A DNA stretch of 64,000 bases from an uncultured Erythrobacter sp. GTDB lineage: Bacteria > Pseudomonadota > Alphaproteobacteria > Sphingomonadales > Sphingomonadaceae. The stretch's first letter is position 1. Every line of letters starts with the position of its first letter. A program made the position numbers and the translations under genes. This document shows, piece after piece, positions 1 through 9,358 of this stretch. The notes below the pieces were generated by a model. That model was given only the letters and a program-made list of their open reading frames with translations. It did not search any database and had not been told where the DNA came from. The stretch is from assembly GCA_947499095.1 (NCBI GenBank), contig CANMMR010000005.1, forward strand, positions 210,298 through 274,297, in the 5' to 3' direction.

Positions 1-102
1 ATCGACCCGATGATCACCCACATGCTCAGCCTCGATGAGATCAATAAGGGCTTCGACCTGATGCACGCCGGCGAAAGCATCCGCGCGGTGGTGGTATATT
101 GA
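1..102 (+). CDS. frmA: S-(hydroxymethyl)glutathione dehydrogenase / class III alcohol dehydrogenase, 3' end
   Basis: Only the last 33 codons lie in the window. The readable C-terminus ([20 protein letters not shown], then [13 protein letters not shown]) is the typical end of zinc-dependent class III alcohol dehydrogenase. This cytoplasmic enzyme oxidises S-hydroxymethylglutathione, the spontaneous adduct of formaldehyde and glutathione, to S-formylglutathione with NAD. The stop codon overlaps the next start by one base, and fghA, the enzyme of the following step, lies about 0.9 kb downstream. Both facts support the assignment. Nothing can be said about the catalytic zinc ligands, which lie outside the window. 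Confidence 0.85.
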   Translation: MDPMITHMLSLDEINKGFDLMHAGESIRAVVVY

Positions 103-455
103 TGGCGAAGAAGGTCGTCCTCGCCGACAAGTTCGCTACCTTCACCGAGCACTGGGCACCGCGCATCGTCGCGCGATACGAAGGGCACGAAGTCCGCATC
201 GCGAAGCTCGACGGCGAATTCGACTGGCACAGCCATACCCATGACGAGCACTTCCTGTGCATCTCCGGCGAGCTGGAGGTCGAATTCCGCGATCGCACGG
301 AGACGCTGCTGCCGGGCGAGTTCCTGCTGATCGAAACGGGCGAGGATCACCGCCCAGCCGCGCGCAAAGGGGAAGTCCAGCTGCTGATGCTGGATCCTGC
401 CGAAGCGCCGAATACGGGCGATCCGGACACGGCGACTGTCGCGGTCGATATCTGA
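102..455 (+). CDS. Small cupin-fold protein in the formaldehyde-detoxification operon
   Basis: This 117-residue protein has one cupin_2 barrel. The first cupin motif is visible around residues 45-55 (HSHTHDEHFLCISGELEVEF) and supplies His and Glu metal ligands; a second (GEFLLIETGEDH) follows near residue 80. The start is ATG at 102, overlapping the preceding stop (TGATG), so translation is probably coupled. An in-frame TTG three bases upstream is a less likely start. Cupins of this size bind a divalent metal, but the substrate cannot be read from the sequence. Its position between frmA and fghA suggests an accessory role in C1 or thiol-adduct metabolism; that is inference. Confidence 0.75.
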   Translation: MAKKVVLADKFATFTEHWAPRIVARYEGHEVRIAKLDGEFDWHSHTHDEHFLCISGELEVEFRDRTETLLPGEFLLIETGEDHRPAARKGEVQLLMLDPAEAPNTGDPDTATVAVDI

Positions 456-518
456 CTGCTTGCGCGGCCCGAGGGTCCCATTAAGGTGGCGAATCGAAAC
501 GTAAAGGAGAGAGAATAT

Positions 519-899
519 ATGTTCAGTCACGTCATGCTGGGGGCCGACGATATCGACGCCTCGAAGAAGTTCTACGACGCCTGCTTCAAGGCGCTCGGCG
601 GCAGCGAAGGCCAGATCGATCCCAAGGGCCGGGTCATCTACATGCACAATGGCGGGATCTTCCTCCTGACCAAGCCCATCGACGGCCAGCCCGCCAGCTG
701 CGGCAATGGTTCGACCATCGGATTTGCCGCCTCGAGCGAAGACATGGCCGACGCATGGCACAAGGCGGGCAGCGAGAACGGCGGTACCGAGATCGAAGAT
801 CCGCCGGGCATCCGCGAAGGCGCGGGCATGAAGCTCTACCTCGCCTATCTCCGCGATCCGGCCGACAACAAGGTTTGCGCGATGTATCGCCCGGGCTAA
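519..899 (+). CDS. VOC (glyoxalase/bleomycin-resistance fold) family protein
   Basis: This is a 126-residue vicinal-oxygen-chelate protein. It starts MFSHVMLGADDIDASKKFY, the usual first beta-alpha unit of the fold, and ends with a LRDPADNKVCAMY strand. The start at 519 is chosen because an AAGGAGA ribosome-binding site lies about nine bases upstream; a GTG at 486 would add a tail not seen in the family. VOC proteins are metal-dependent and include glyoxalase I, so a role with glutathione adducts fits the surrounding frmA-fghA genes. The actual substrate is unknown. Confidence 0.8.
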   Translation: MFSHVMLGADDIDASKKFYDACFKALGGSEGQIDPKGRVIYMHNGGIFLLTKPIDGQPASCGNGSTIGFAASSEDMADAWHKAGSENGGTEIEDPPGIREGAGMKLYLAYLRDPADNKVCAMYRPG

Positions 900-1015
900 G
901 GGCAACCGATCATATCGTCCCGCACAGGGGTGCTTTGGGCGCAGCGGTTCTTGGCCGGCTGCGCCCTTCGCGTATTGGGGCGGGCCGAAGAGACGATACG
1001 ACAGGAAATAGACGC

Positions 1016-1858
1016 ATGCCGCTCGACTATCTTTCGCAAAACAGGGCCTACGAAGGCGAGCAATTCGTCTGCTCCCACCAGTCGCGCGAGACTGGGACGG
1101 AAATGACTTTCTCGGTCTATGTCCCGCCGCACATGCCGGGGATCAAGCTGCCGGTGCTGTGGTATCTCTCGGGCCTCACCTGTACGCATGAGAACGTCAC
1201 CGAAAAGGGCGAATACCGCCGCGCCTGTGCCAAGCACGGCATAGTCTTCGTGGCCCCTGACACCAGCCCGCGCGGGGAGGATGTGCCCGACGCCGGGGAC
1301 GAATACGATTTCGGCAAGGGCGCGGGCTTCTATGTCGATGCGACGCAGGAGCCGTGGGCGAAGCACTTCCGCATGCGCAGCTATATCGAGCGCGAACTGC
1401 CGGAAGTGATCGCGGCTGAGTTTCCGGTCGACCTGGAGCGCCAGTCGATTACCGGGCATTCGATGGGGGGCCACGGCGCGCTGACTATCGGCTTGCGCAA
1501 TCCCGACCGCTTCCGCTCGGTCAGTGCCTTCAGCCCGATCGTCGCGCCGAGCCAGGTACCCTGGGGCGAAAAGGCGCTAGGTCGCTATCTCGGCGAGGAT
1601 CGCGCGGCATGGCGCGAGTACGACGCAGTCGCGCTGATCGAAGACGGCGCGCGGCTCGATCACCTGCTGGTCGACCAGGGCACGGCGGACAATTTCCTCG
1701 AAGAGCAGCTCAAGACCGGCGCCCTCTCGATGGCCTGCGCCAAGGCTGGCATGAGCCCCGAAATCCGCATGCAGCAGGGGTACGACCATTCCTATTATTT
1801 CATATCGACATTCATGGCCGAGCATGTGGCGTGGCACGCGAAGCGGCTGGGCGCCTAG
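1016..1858 (+). CDS. fghA: S-formylglutathione hydrolase
   Basis: This 280-residue esterase D-type alpha/beta hydrolase is the normal family length. It hydrolyses S-formylglutathione to formate and glutathione, the last step of the pathway begun by the class III dehydrogenase at the window start. The nucleophile elbow GHSMGGHG lies near residues 147-154. The acid is probably the Asp of LLVDQGTADNF near residue 220, and the catalytic His is in GYDHSYYF near 257. The N-terminal family signature LPVLWYLSGLTCTHEN is present. ATG 1016 follows an AGGAAAT site. The gene converges on metW, and the two stop codons overlap. Confidence 0.95.
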   Translation: MPLDYLSQNRAYEGEQFVCSHQSRETGTEMTFSVYVPPHMPGIKLPVLWYLSGLTCTHENVTEKGEYRRACAKHGIVFVAPDTSPRGEDVPDAGDEYDFGKGAGFYVDATQEPWAKHFRMRSYIERELPEVIAAEFPVDLERQSITGHSMGGHGALTIGLRNPDRFRSVSAFSPIVAPSQVPWGEKALGRYLGEDRAAWREYDAVALIEDGARLDHLLVDQGTADNFLEEQLKTGALSMACAKAGMSPEIRMQQGYDHSYYFISTFMAEHVAWHAKRLGA

Positions 1859-2439
1859 CGACTCAACTCGAAGACGGCGAACTCCGCACGGCCGTTGGCT
1901 CCCGCTCGCCCGAGTTGCCGCTCACCGGCGAAGAACCACTCGCGTTCGATGCGTGCGCCCTTTTCTTTCGCGAGTTCGCGGAAGTCCTTCACAGTCACGT
2001 GGTGGATATTCTGAGTCGCGTACCAGCTTACCGGGATCGCGCGCGTCACCGGCATGCGGCCGCCGAACATCAGGGCGGCGCGGGTGCGCCAGTGGGCGAA
2101 ATTGGGGAAGCTGACGAAAGCGCGGGTGCCGACGCGCAGCAATTCGTCGAGCATGCGGTCGGGGCGCGCGGCGGTCTGCAGCGTCTGGCTGAGGACCGCG
2201 TAGTCGAAGCCCTTATCGGGATAGTCGGCGAGGTCGCGGTCGGCATCGCCCTGTACCACGCTGAGACCCTGGCTGACGCAGCGCTCGACGCAATCGCCAT
2301 CGATCTCGACCCCGCGTACGTCGCAGTCTTTCTCGCGCAGCGCCATCATCAGCGCCCCGTCGCCGCAGCCGATATCGAGCACGCGGCTACCCGGCGATAC
2401 GTGACCGGCGATGACGGCGAGGTCCGGGCGGATGCTCAT
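1855..2439 (-). CDS. metW: Methionine biosynthesis protein MetW
   Basis: This 194-residue class I SAM-methyltransferase-fold protein has the motif I sequence [12 protein letters not shown] near residues 20-31. It also has the MetW-specific stretches [12 protein letters not shown] and [10 protein letters not shown]. MetW proteins accompany MetX in alphaproteobacteria and help homoserine acylation in methionine synthesis. The start ATG at 2439 sits inside the end of metX (ATGA overlap), so the two form a coupled metX-metW operon. A longer in-frame reading to 2619 is only the shadow of metX. Confidence 0.93.
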   Translation of the reverse strand: MSIRPDLAVIAGHVSPGSRVLDIGCGDGALMMALREKDCDVRGVEIDGDCVERCVSQGLSVVQGDADRDLADYPDKGFDYAVLSQTLQTAARPDRMLDELLRVGTRAFVSFPNFAHWRTRAALMFGGRMPVTRAIPVSWYATQNIHHVTVKDFRELAKEKGARIEREWFFAGERQLGRAGANGRAEFAVFELSR

Positions 2440-3524
2440 CCGAGGAATCCTCCGATCACGCGGTCGAGCGCGGGCACGTCGAGCAGGAAGCTGTCGTGGC
2501 CATGCGGGGCGGATAGCTCGACGAAACTCACCGCCGCGCCCGCTGCATTGAGCGCGTGGACGACATGGCGGCTTTCCGCTGTGGGATAGAGCCAGTCGCT
2601 GTCGAAGCTGACGAGGCAAAAGCGCGCCTGCGTTCCGGCGAAGGCATTTACCAGCTTGCCGCCATGCTCCTCAGCAAGGTCGAAATAATCCATCGCGCGG
2701 GTGATGTAGAGATAGCTGTTCGCATCGAAGCGCTGGGTGAAGCCGCTGCCCTGGTAACGCAGGTAGGATTCGACTTGGAAATCGGCATCGAAGCCGAAGG
2801 TCTTGGCTTCCCGGTCCTGCAGGTTCCGCCCGAACTTCTCGGTCAGCGCTTCTTCGGAAAGATAGGTTATATGCGCTGCCATGCGCGCCACGGCGAGGCC
2901 GCTGTCGGGCGCTTCGCCGCCATAATAGTCGCCCTGGTTCCAGCGCGGATCGGCCATCACCGCCTGCCGCCCGAGTTCGTGGAATCCGATATTCTGCGCC
3001 GAATGGCGGCTGGTCGAGGCGATCACAAGGACACGGTCTGCGCGCTCCGGCCAGTTGGCCGCGAGGCTCAGCGCCTGCATCCCCCCCATCGATCCGCCGA
3101 CCACGGCATGCAACGTCTCGATCCCCAACGCATCGAGCAGGCCGATAGCGCTGCGCACCATGTCGCGGATGGTGATGACCGGGAAGCGCATGGCATAAGG
3201 CTGCCCGTCCGAAGCTTCGCTCGCCGGGCCGGTGGAGCCCATGCAGCTGCCGATGACATTGGGGCAGATGACGTGGAAGCGGTCCGTGTCGATTGGCTTG
3301 CCGGGCCCCACCATCCGTTCCCACCAGCCAGGCTTCCCAGTGATCGGATGCGGGCTGGCGACATATTGGTCGCCGGTAAGCGCATGGCACAGCAGGATGG
3401 CATTCGAGCGGTCTTCGTTCAGCGCGCCATAGGTTTCGTAGGCGACCTCGACGCGCGACAACTCGCCCCCGCCGTCAAGCGGCAGCGGTGAGGGCAATCT
3501 CAGCGTTTGCGAGGTGGTGCTCAA
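2436..3524 (-). CDS. metX: Homoserine O-acyltransferase (MetX family)
   Basis: This 362-residue alpha/beta hydrolase-fold enzyme acylates homoserine (acetyl-CoA, or succinyl-CoA in some members) to activate it for sulfur incorporation. Diagnostic motifs are [20 protein letters not shown], the nucleophile elbow [11 protein letters not shown], and the C-terminal [10 protein letters not shown] with the catalytic His. The reading frame opens with TTG at 3524, and no ATG exists upstream before an in-frame stop. The true start is therefore TTG, or the 5' end is slightly misplaced. Acetyl and succinyl specificity cannot be separated by eye. Confidence 0.92.
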   Translation of the reverse strand: MSTTSQTLRLPSPLPLDGGGELSRVEVAYETYGALNEDRSNAILLCHALTGDQYVASPHPITGKPGWWERMVGPGKPIDTDRFHVICPNVIGSCMGSTGPASEASDGQPYAMRFPVITIRDMVRSAIGLLDALGIETLHAVVGGSMGGMQALSLAANWPERADRVLVIASTSRHSAQNIGFHELGRQAVMADPRWNQGDYYGGEAPDSGLAVARMAAHITYLSEEALTEKFGRNLQDREAKTFGFDADFQVESYLRYQGSGFTQRFDANSYLYITRAMDYFDLAEEHGGKLVNAFAGTQARFCLVSFDSDWLYPTAESRHVVHALNAAGAAVSFVELSAPHGHDSFLLDVPALDRVIGGFLG

Positions 3525-3600
3525 ATCTGGAATTGGCTCAAAAGAAAGAACGATGCTCGGACATGCTCAGCATGAGCGGGTTTGGAAGCAATCTCCCTAT

Positions 3601-3627
3601 CCGTTCGCCCTGAGCTTGTCGAAGGGC
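3601..3627. repeat. Short dispersed alphaproteobacterial repeat copy
   Basis: The intergenic segment between metX and hisC contains CGCCCTGAGCTTGTCGAAGG. It matches a short repeat I recall as widespread in sphingomonad genomes, where it often produces the spurious peptide FALSLSKG. It has short inverted ends (GCCCT...AGGGC). The unit is too short to code for anything. No second copy was noticed in this window. Confidence 0.5.
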
Positions 3628-3654
3628 CGTAATTCTTTATGGCGCAGACGCAAG

Positions 3655-4755
3655 ATGTCAGACCGTCCTACTCTCAAACCGTGGATCGAAGCGATCCATG
3701 CCTATGTGCCCGGCAAGTCGAAGGCTGCCGATGGCAGCCCGCTGGTCAAACTGTCGGCCAACGAGAACCCGCTCGGCTGCAGCCCCAATGTGATCGAGGC
3801 GCTTGCTGGCGGGCAACAGCCGAACCTCTATCCCGATCCCGACGCCACGCAATTGCGCGAAGCCATCGGTAAGCTCCACGGCATCGACCCGGCGCGGATC
3901 GTGTGCGGCACGGGCTCGGGCGAATGCCTCCACGGCGCGGTGCAGGCCTTTGCCGGACCGGGCGACGAGGTGCTGTTCTCGCGCTATTCCTTCTCGCTCT
4001 ACCCGCTACTCGCCCACAAGGTCGGAGCCGAGGTCGTGCTGGCGGAGGACAGCGACTATGCCCCCGATGTCGACAAGCTGCTCGCCGCAGTGACGCCGCG
4101 GACGCGCGTGGTTCTGCTCGACAATCCGAACAATCCCATCGGCGCCTTCCTGCCGCGCGCGGAGGTCGAGCGCCTGCATGCCGGCCTGCCGAGGGATGTG
4201 CTGCTGGTGGTCGACCAGGCCTACGCCGAATTTCTCCCAGAGGGCGAAGATGACGGCGGCATGGATCTCGCCGCCCGGCACGACAATGTCCTCGTCACCC
4301 GCACCTTCGCGAAAGCCTATGGCATTGCGGGCGAGCGCGTGGGCTGGGCGACCGGCGCGTTGCACCTGATCGACGCGCTCAACCGACTGCGCGGCGCATT
4401 CAACGTGACTGCTAGCGGCCAACGGGCGGCGCTGGCGGCACTGGCGGACCAAGCCTTCGTCACGAGTTCGCGCGATGCCAACGCCGCTGCCCGCGCGCGC
4501 TTCGTCGACCAAATCGCGGCGCTCGGCAATCACGGCCTGCGCGCCTTGCCGAGCGAGGCCAATTTCGTCCTCGTCGTCTTCGAAGGCGACCTCGAAGCCA
4601 CCGCGGCCCTCGAAGCGATTGCCGAAGCGGGCTATGCCGTACGCCACCTGCCCGGCCAGGGCCTGCCGCAAGCGCTGCGGATCACCGTGGGCACGCCGGA
4701 TCAGATGGATGCCATAGCCGCAGTGTTGCGCGACCTGTGTGGAGAACCGGCATGA
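3655..4755 (+). CDS. hisC: Histidinol-phosphate aminotransferase
   Basis: This 366-residue fold-type I PLP aminotransferase converts imidazole-acetol phosphate to histidinol phosphate; such enzymes often also act on aromatic keto acids. Motifs include [12 protein letters not shown] near residue 30, DNPNNPIG, the VVDQAYAEF stretch, and the PLP-lysine region [17 protein letters not shown] near residue 219. The start is ATG 3655; the upstream in-frame reading runs through a dispersed repeat and is not coding. The stop overlaps tyrC (ATGA). The link to tyrC suggests it may also serve in tyrosine/phenylalanine transamination. Confidence 0.93.
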   Translation: MSDRPTLKPWIEAIHAYVPGKSKAADGSPLVKLSANENPLGCSPNVIEALAGGQQPNLYPDPDATQLREAIGKLHGIDPARIVCGTGSGECLHGAVQAFAGPGDEVLFSRYSFSLYPLLAHKVGAEVVLAEDSDYAPDVDKLLAAVTPRTRVVLLDNPNNPIGAFLPRAEVERLHAGLPRDVLLVVDQAYAEFLPEGEDDGGMDLAARHDNVLVTRTFAKAYGIAGERVGWATGALHLIDALNRLRGAFNVTASGQRAALAALADQAFVTSSRDANAAARARFVDQIAALGNHGLRALPSEANFVLVVFEGDLEATAALEAIAEAGYAVRHLPGQGLPQALRITVGTPDQMDAIAAVLRDLCGEPA

Positions 4756-5657
4756 GCATCGCGCGGATCGCGATCATCGGCCTTGGCCTCATCGGCGGCT
4801 CCATCGGCCTCGCCCTGCGCGAGATGCTACCCGCCATCAGAACGACAGGCTGGGATGCGGACCCGGACGTTCGGCAAAAAGCTATGCAGCGCGGTCTGGT
4901 CGGGAGAGTATGCGACAGCCCCGACAACGCAGTGCGCGACGCTCAGCTCGTCATCCTCTGTGTACCCGTCGGCGCAATGGGTGCCGCGGCGCAGAGCATT
5001 GCAGGCGCGCTGCCGCCCGGTGCGATCGTCAGTGATGTCGGTTCTTCGAAGCACAGCGTCGCGCAGGCCATCGCAAAGGCGCTGCCCGATGCCGTAGTGG
5101 TCCCGGCGCATCCCGTCGCTGGCACCGAGAAGAGCGGTCCCGACGCAGGCTTTCCCGAACTGTTCCGCCACCGCTGGTGCATCCTGACACCAGATGACGA
5201 TACGCCTGCCGAGACGGTCGAGCAGGTCGCGGCAGTCTGGCAGGGCCTCGGCGCGAAGGTCGAGATCATGGAGCCCGCACATCACGACCTCGTGCTCGCA
5301 GTGACCAGCCACATCCCCCACCTCATCGCCTATACGATCGTCGGCACCGCCAGCGACCTCGAAGACGTGACGCGAGGCGAGGTCATCAAATATTCCGCCG
5401 GGGGTTTTCGCGACTTCACCCGCATCGCCGCCAGCGACCCGACCATGTGGCGCGATGTCTTTCTGACCAATCGCGACGCCGTGCTTGAGGTACTTGGCCG
5501 TTTCACCGAAGATCTCACCGCCCTCCAGCGCGCGATCCGCAATGGCGACGGCGACACGCTGTTCGAGCTGTTCGAGCGCACGCGGACCATCCGCCGCTCG
5601 ATCATCGAGGAAGGGCAGGACGATGCGCGGCCCGATTTCGGCCGTTCCGACCACTAG
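4752..5657 (+). CDS. tyrC: Prephenate/arogenate dehydrogenase
   Basis: This 301-residue protein has the N-terminal NAD(P)-binding motif [12 protein letters not shown]. It also has the TyrA-family signatures [20 protein letters not shown] and ITSHIPHL-like [11 protein letters not shown]. It oxidatively decarboxylates prephenate or arogenate in tyrosine biosynthesis. ATG 4752 overlaps the hisC stop, so the two genes are translationally coupled. There is no fused chorismate mutase or ACT domain, as is usual for the alphaproteobacterial form. Confidence 0.92.
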   Translation: MSIARIAIIGLGLIGGSIGLALREMLPAIRTTGWDADPDVRQKAMQRGLVGRVCDSPDNAVRDAQLVILCVPVGAMGAAAQSIAGALPPGAIVSDVGSSKHSVAQAIAKALPDAVVVPAHPVAGTEKSGPDAGFPELFRHRWCILTPDDDTPAETVEQVAAVWQGLGAKVEIMEPAHHDLVLAVTSHIPHLIAYTIVGTASDLEDVTRGEVIKYSAGGFRDFTRIAASDPTMWRDVFLTNRDAVLEVLGRFTEDLTALQRAIRNGDGDTLFELFERTRTIRRSIIEEGQDDARPDFGRSDH

Positions 5658-5660
5658 CGC

Positions 5661-6536
5661 CTAGTCGGAGGCCTTACCGACCTGCGCGAGCAATTGCTGC
5701 GCCCGCGACAGATGCGGCCGGTCGAGCATGCCGCCGTTCCAGCCGATCGTGCCCGCGCCGGGATTGGCAGCGAAGATCGCGACGATCTCTTCCGCTTCGG
5801 CAATATCTTCCGCGCTCGGCGTGAAGGCCTGATTGATCACCTCGACCTGCGCAGGGTGGATCGCCAGCATGCCGCGAAAACCCGAGCGCCGGACGGTTTC
5901 CGCGCGCGACTTCAGTCCATCCAGATCGCGGAAGTCGGCCTGGATCGTCTCGATCGCCGGAACCCCTGCCGTTGCCGCGCCCAGCAGGCACAGGCTGCGC
6001 GCCAACTCGTAGGTGAACGCAAAGCTGCCGTCGGGATTGCGATTGCTCGCCGCCCCGATGCTGTCGGCAAGGTCTTCCGCCCCCCAGGTCAGCGCCACCA
6101 GCCTCGGCGCACCCTTGAAATCGCCCGCATGGAACATGCTCTCGGCCACTTCGGTCAGCAACACGATCACCAGCGTCGAGCCGAGCTCGATATCGTTGGC
6201 CGCCTCCAGAGCAGAGAGGTACTTGTCCAGCGCCTCGACATCCTGCCGGCCATAGGCCTTGGGCAGCATGATCCCGCCCGGCCGACCCGGCATGACCGCC
6301 GCAAGATCGTGCAGCGTATAAGGCCCGTCGAGCGGATTGACGCGCACGAAAATGCGCCCCCGCTTGTCCGGATGCGCGTCGAGATAATCGCGGATCATGC
6401 CGCGCGCCGCGGGCTTGTTCTCCGGCGCAACGGCATCCTCGAGATCGAAAATCACAACATCGGCATCGCCGTCGGCCGCCTTTCCCATCTTCTTCTCGCT
6501 GTCGCCCGGCGCGAATAGCCATGACCGCATCTTCAT
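5661..6536 (-). CDS. HpcH/HpaI aldolase / CoA-ester lyase (citrate lyase beta-like)
   Basis: This 291-residue TIM-barrel lyase contains RSWLFAPGDSEKKMGKA at the start, then VVIFDLEDAV with the metal-binding acidic residues, the RVNPLDGPY stretch, and LVALTWGAEDLADSIG. The family cleaves or forms malyl-CoA, methylmalyl-CoA or citramalyl-CoA. The exact substrate is not decidable here. A GAGAGG site about eight bases before ATG 6536 supports the start; ATG two codons later is an alternative. It stands alone, with its stop almost touching the tyrC stop (convergent). Confidence 0.85.
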   Translation of the reverse strand: MKMRSWLFAPGDSEKKMGKAADGDADVVIFDLEDAVAPENKPAARGMIRDYLDAHPDKRGRIFVRVNPLDGPYTLHDLAAVMPGRPGGIMLPKAYGRQDVEALDKYLSALEAANDIELGSTLVIVLLTEVAESMFHAGDFKGAPRLVALTWGAEDLADSIGAASNRNPDGSFAFTYELARSLCLLGAATAGVPAIETIQADFRDLDGLKSRAETVRRSGFRGMLAIHPAQVEVINQAFTPSAEDIAEAEEIVAIFAANPGAGTIGWNGGMLDRPHLSRAQQLLAQVGKASD

Positions 6537-6668
6537 CGCGATTGCCTCTCTCTTGCGTCGCTACATGCAGCACACTGTTTGCGGGTCTTTTTCAAGCCGC
6601 AGGGCATTTTCGCCCCCATCCGCACTTCGCGCTTGTCCACGCGCAGGCGATCTGCTGCGCTGGCCGGT

Positions 6669-7730
6669 ATGGTGCAAAAGCAGTTCTTCGAAGCCCTGCC
6701 CGACGGGCGCGATGTTCATAGCTGGCGGCTGGAAAGCACTGATGGCGCGGGCCTGACGGTCATGGACCTCGGCGCACCGATCCTGTCGCTCGAGGTTCCC
6801 GACCGCGGCGGTAAGCTTGCTGACGTAGTCCTCGGCTACGACAGCGCCGCGACCTATCTCGAAGATCCACATTACCACGGCGCGGTCATCGGACGCTTCG
6901 CCAATCGCATCGCCGGGGCGAGCTTTACGCTGGACGGGCGCACATACGACCTCGACGCAAACCAGCTGCCGAACGCCTTGCACGGCGGGCGCGAAGGATT
7001 CGACAAGCGCATCTGGAGCGGAGTGGCCTGCTCCACGAGCGAGGGCGACGGCGTGCTCTTCACCCTGGACAGCGCGGCCGGGGACCAGGGCTTCCCCGGC
7101 AATCTGCGCGCCAGCGTGCGCTATGTGTGGACCGAGGATCACCGGCTTGTCATCGACTATGCGGCAGAAACCGACGCGCCGACGCCGTTCAATCCAACCC
7201 AGCACAGCTACTGGAACCTGGCGGGCGCGGGGTCGCCCAGCGTGCTCGACCACCTCCTTTCCATCCACGCCGATCGCTATCTTCCCATTAGGCCAGACCT
7301 CATCCCGACCGGCGCGTTAGCCGATGTTTCTTCAGCGCCCTTCGATTTTCGCGAGCCGAAGCCGATCGGCCGCGACATCGAGGCATCGGACGCACAGATC
7401 GCGCTCGGCAAAGGCTACGATCACTGCTTCGCGTTAAACGGCTCCGGCCTGCGCGAAGCGGCTATGCTTTTCGACCCTGTTAGCGGCCTCCGGATGACGG
7501 TCCAAACCGACATGCCCGGGCTGCATTTTTATTCCGCCAACTTCCTTGGCGGAGAACCGACAGGCAAGAACGGACAGACCTATGCACCCCGCAACGCCAT
7601 CGCGCTGGAAACGCAATTCTTCCCCGACAGCCCCAATCAGCCGCACTTCCCCGACTCGATCCTGCGCCCCGGACACAGCTTAGCGAGCCGGACGATCTAC
7701 GCGTTCGACTCTGGCTATTGTTACTCCTAA
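6669..7730 (+). CDS. galM: Aldose 1-epimerase (mutarotase)
   Basis: This 353-residue GalM family protein interconverts alpha and beta anomers of aldoses. Visible family motifs are GRFANRIAGASF near residue 75, LHGGREGFDKR, the catalytic-His segment NPTQHSYWNLAG, and the glutamate base in ALETQFFPDSPNQP near the C-terminus. The start is taken as ATG 6669, because the upstream in-frame extension has no family similarity. A weak leader is not evident, so it is probably cytoplasmic. It is monocistronic, divergent from the CoA-ester lyase gene. Confidence 0.92.
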   Translation: MVQKQFFEALPDGRDVHSWRLESTDGAGLTVMDLGAPILSLEVPDRGGKLADVVLGYDSAATYLEDPHYHGAVIGRFANRIAGASFTLDGRTYDLDANQLPNALHGGREGFDKRIWSGVACSTSEGDGVLFTLDSAAGDQGFPGNLRASVRYVWTEDHRLVIDYAAETDAPTPFNPTQHSYWNLAGAGSPSVLDHLLSIHADRYLPIRPDLIPTGALADVSSAPFDFREPKPIGRDIEASDAQIALGKGYDHCFALNGSGLREAAMLFDPVSGLRMTVQTDMPGLHFYSANFLGGEPTGKNGQTYAPRNAIALETQFFPDSPNQPHFPDSILRPGHSLASRTIYAFDSGYCYS

Positions 7731-8098
7731 CGCTGCCGCTGGCCGCCGCTGCCGCAGCGCGAGCCCGGGGGTTCGATGCCGTATCGCTGCGGATGCCATG
7801 GGCTCACGTGAGCTGATTTATTCGGTTCACTGGGCGCGAATGCGTGATGCGGGGCGCATCGTTGCAAACTGCTATCTCCATCGCTGGGTCTTGGCTTTCT
7901 CGCTGGACGCCGCACCGATCCGCGAAATCATCGCAAGATTGCAGTCATCGACCGGACCATTGCGTACCGCGGGAGCCAGAATTGTGCCGACGCGGAATTT
8001 CTGATCAAGGCCAGATTCGCCCCTGGGTCGATATCCTCCTACGTTTCGAGGGTCCCGTGGCCCGTCAAGCGGACCTGATCTTCGCACAGGCATGGACG
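7731..8098. other. Gap between galM and moeA; probable edge of the accessory region
   Basis: About 370 bases hold no convincing gene. Short open frames on both strands lack a ribosome-binding site and any recognisable motif. Base composition becomes more AT-rich towards moeA. This is where core-type gene order gives way to mobile-element debris, so it probably contains an old junction. No tRNA or clear direct repeat was seen. Confidence 0.4.
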
Positions 8099-9346
8099 AT
8101 GCCGCAGCACAAATTCGATAAACTGTTTCGTGCGTCGCCAGCAAATGGCTATTCCGGTCTCATGCTAAGTTATGACGACGCTCTCGAGCTGCTGCTGGAA
8201 ACGATAGCTACTCTTCCAGCTGATATCGTCCAGATTGACAAAGCTTCCGGACGGTACCTGGCAAAGCCTGTATTCGCTGCGGTCGATGCCCCCCGTGCCG
8301 ATGTGTCTGTAATGGACGGATACGCTGTGCGAATGCACGATGTGGTGCAAGGTGCGTCGTTGATCGTAACGGGAGAGTCGGCTGCGGGTCTGCCATATGA
8401 CAATCGCCTTGCGGCCGGGCAGGCCGTGCGAATTTCTACCGGAGCACATGTTCCAGACGGTGCAGACTGCATCATCATGCAGGAATACGCTCAGCAAAAA
8501 GACAATCGCGTCAGCTTTTCGCCCGGCTTTGGACCGGGGCGCCACATTCGCAAACGAGCCGGCGATTTCGCTTTAGGCGATACGCTGCTGGAGCAAGGCC
8601 AGCGGCTCACCCCGGGCGCCATGATCGCGCTTGCAGGCGCCGATGTTGCAGAGGTGGAAGTGGTCCGTCAACCACGGGTCGCAATCATTGCCACCGGGAG
8701 CGAATTGGCAGAGCCCGGCTCTGCCCACCAATCCCCTCACTCCTTGCCGGAATCCGGCAGCTACGGGGTAGCCGCACTGGCGAAAGCCTGCGGTGCCGTT
8801 CTTGCCGGGCAGGTTCAGGAGCGTGACGATCTCGACGCTCTCGCACGCGTGGCTCGCGATGCTGTCGCCAGGGCCGATTGCGTGGTCGTCATCGGCGGCG
8901 CGTCGGTGGGCGATCACGACCTGGCCCGCCCCATGTTCGGACCGACCGGTCTTCGTGAAATCTTTTCGAAGGTGGCGATCAAACCGGGCAAGCCGGTGTG
9001 GTTCGGTATGGCGCATGGCACACCGGTCTTGGGTTTGCCCGGCAACCCGACCTCGGCGCTGGTGACGGCGCGCCTGTTCTTAATGCCGTTGCTCGCCGGT
9101 TTGCAGGGTGGCGACGGATTCGCAACCGTCCGGTGTCAGCCGCAAATCCTGACCGGTGAACTTGCTGAGAACGGATCGCGCGAAACCTTCGTCAGGGCGC
9201 GCTCATCATCGCGCGGGTTGGTGCCGGCGCGAAATCAGGAAAGTGGCGCTCAATCCCCACTGGCGAGCAGCGACTGGCTGATCCGTCGTTCGGCAGGTGC
9301 GGGGAAGCTTGGCGAGGGAAGCGTCATTCCGGCCATTCCCTTTTAG
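8099..9346 (+). CDS. moeA: Molybdopterin molybdotransferase MoeA
   Basis: This protein of about 415 residues inserts molybdate into adenylated molybdopterin to form the molybdenum cofactor. Family motifs are SVMDGYAVR near residue 75, ISTGAHVPDGADCIIMQE, the MPT-binding domain GGASVGDHDLARP, and LPGNPTSALVTARLF. The start is uncertain: ATG 8099 or ATG 8162 (MLSYDDALELL) are both possible and neither has a strong ribosome-binding site. It converges on an fdhD remnant. The pair suggests a former molybdenum formate dehydrogenase locus, which would consume the formate made by fghA. Confidence 0.9.
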   Translation: MPQHKFDKLFRASPANGYSGLMLSYDDALELLLETIATLPADIVQIDKASGRYLAKPVFAAVDAPRADVSVMDGYAVRMHDVVQGASLIVTGESAAGLPYDNRLAAGQAVRISTGAHVPDGADCIIMQEYAQQKDNRVSFSPGFGPGRHIRKRAGDFALGDTLLEQGQRLTPGAMIALAGADVAEVEVVRQPRVAIIATGSELAEPGSAHQSPHSLPESGSYGVAALAKACGAVLAGQVQERDDLDALARVARDAVARADCVVVIGGASVGDHDLARPMFGPTGLREIFSKVAIKPGKPVWFGMAHGTPVLGLPGNPTSALVTARLFLMPLLAGLQGGDGFATVRCQPQILTGELAENGSRETFVRARSSSRGLVPARNQESGAQSPLASSDWLIRRSAGAGKLGEGSVIPAIPF

Positions 9347-9358
9347 CGAGCTATTCTA

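Noticed and set aside
2556..3491. Long plus-strand open frame across metX
   Set aside because: It is the antisense shadow of metX; its peptide has no family pattern and no start context.
3525..3654. SAM riboswitch upstream of metX
   Set aside because: The leader is short and contains a dispersed repeat; no conserved riboswitch core was seen.
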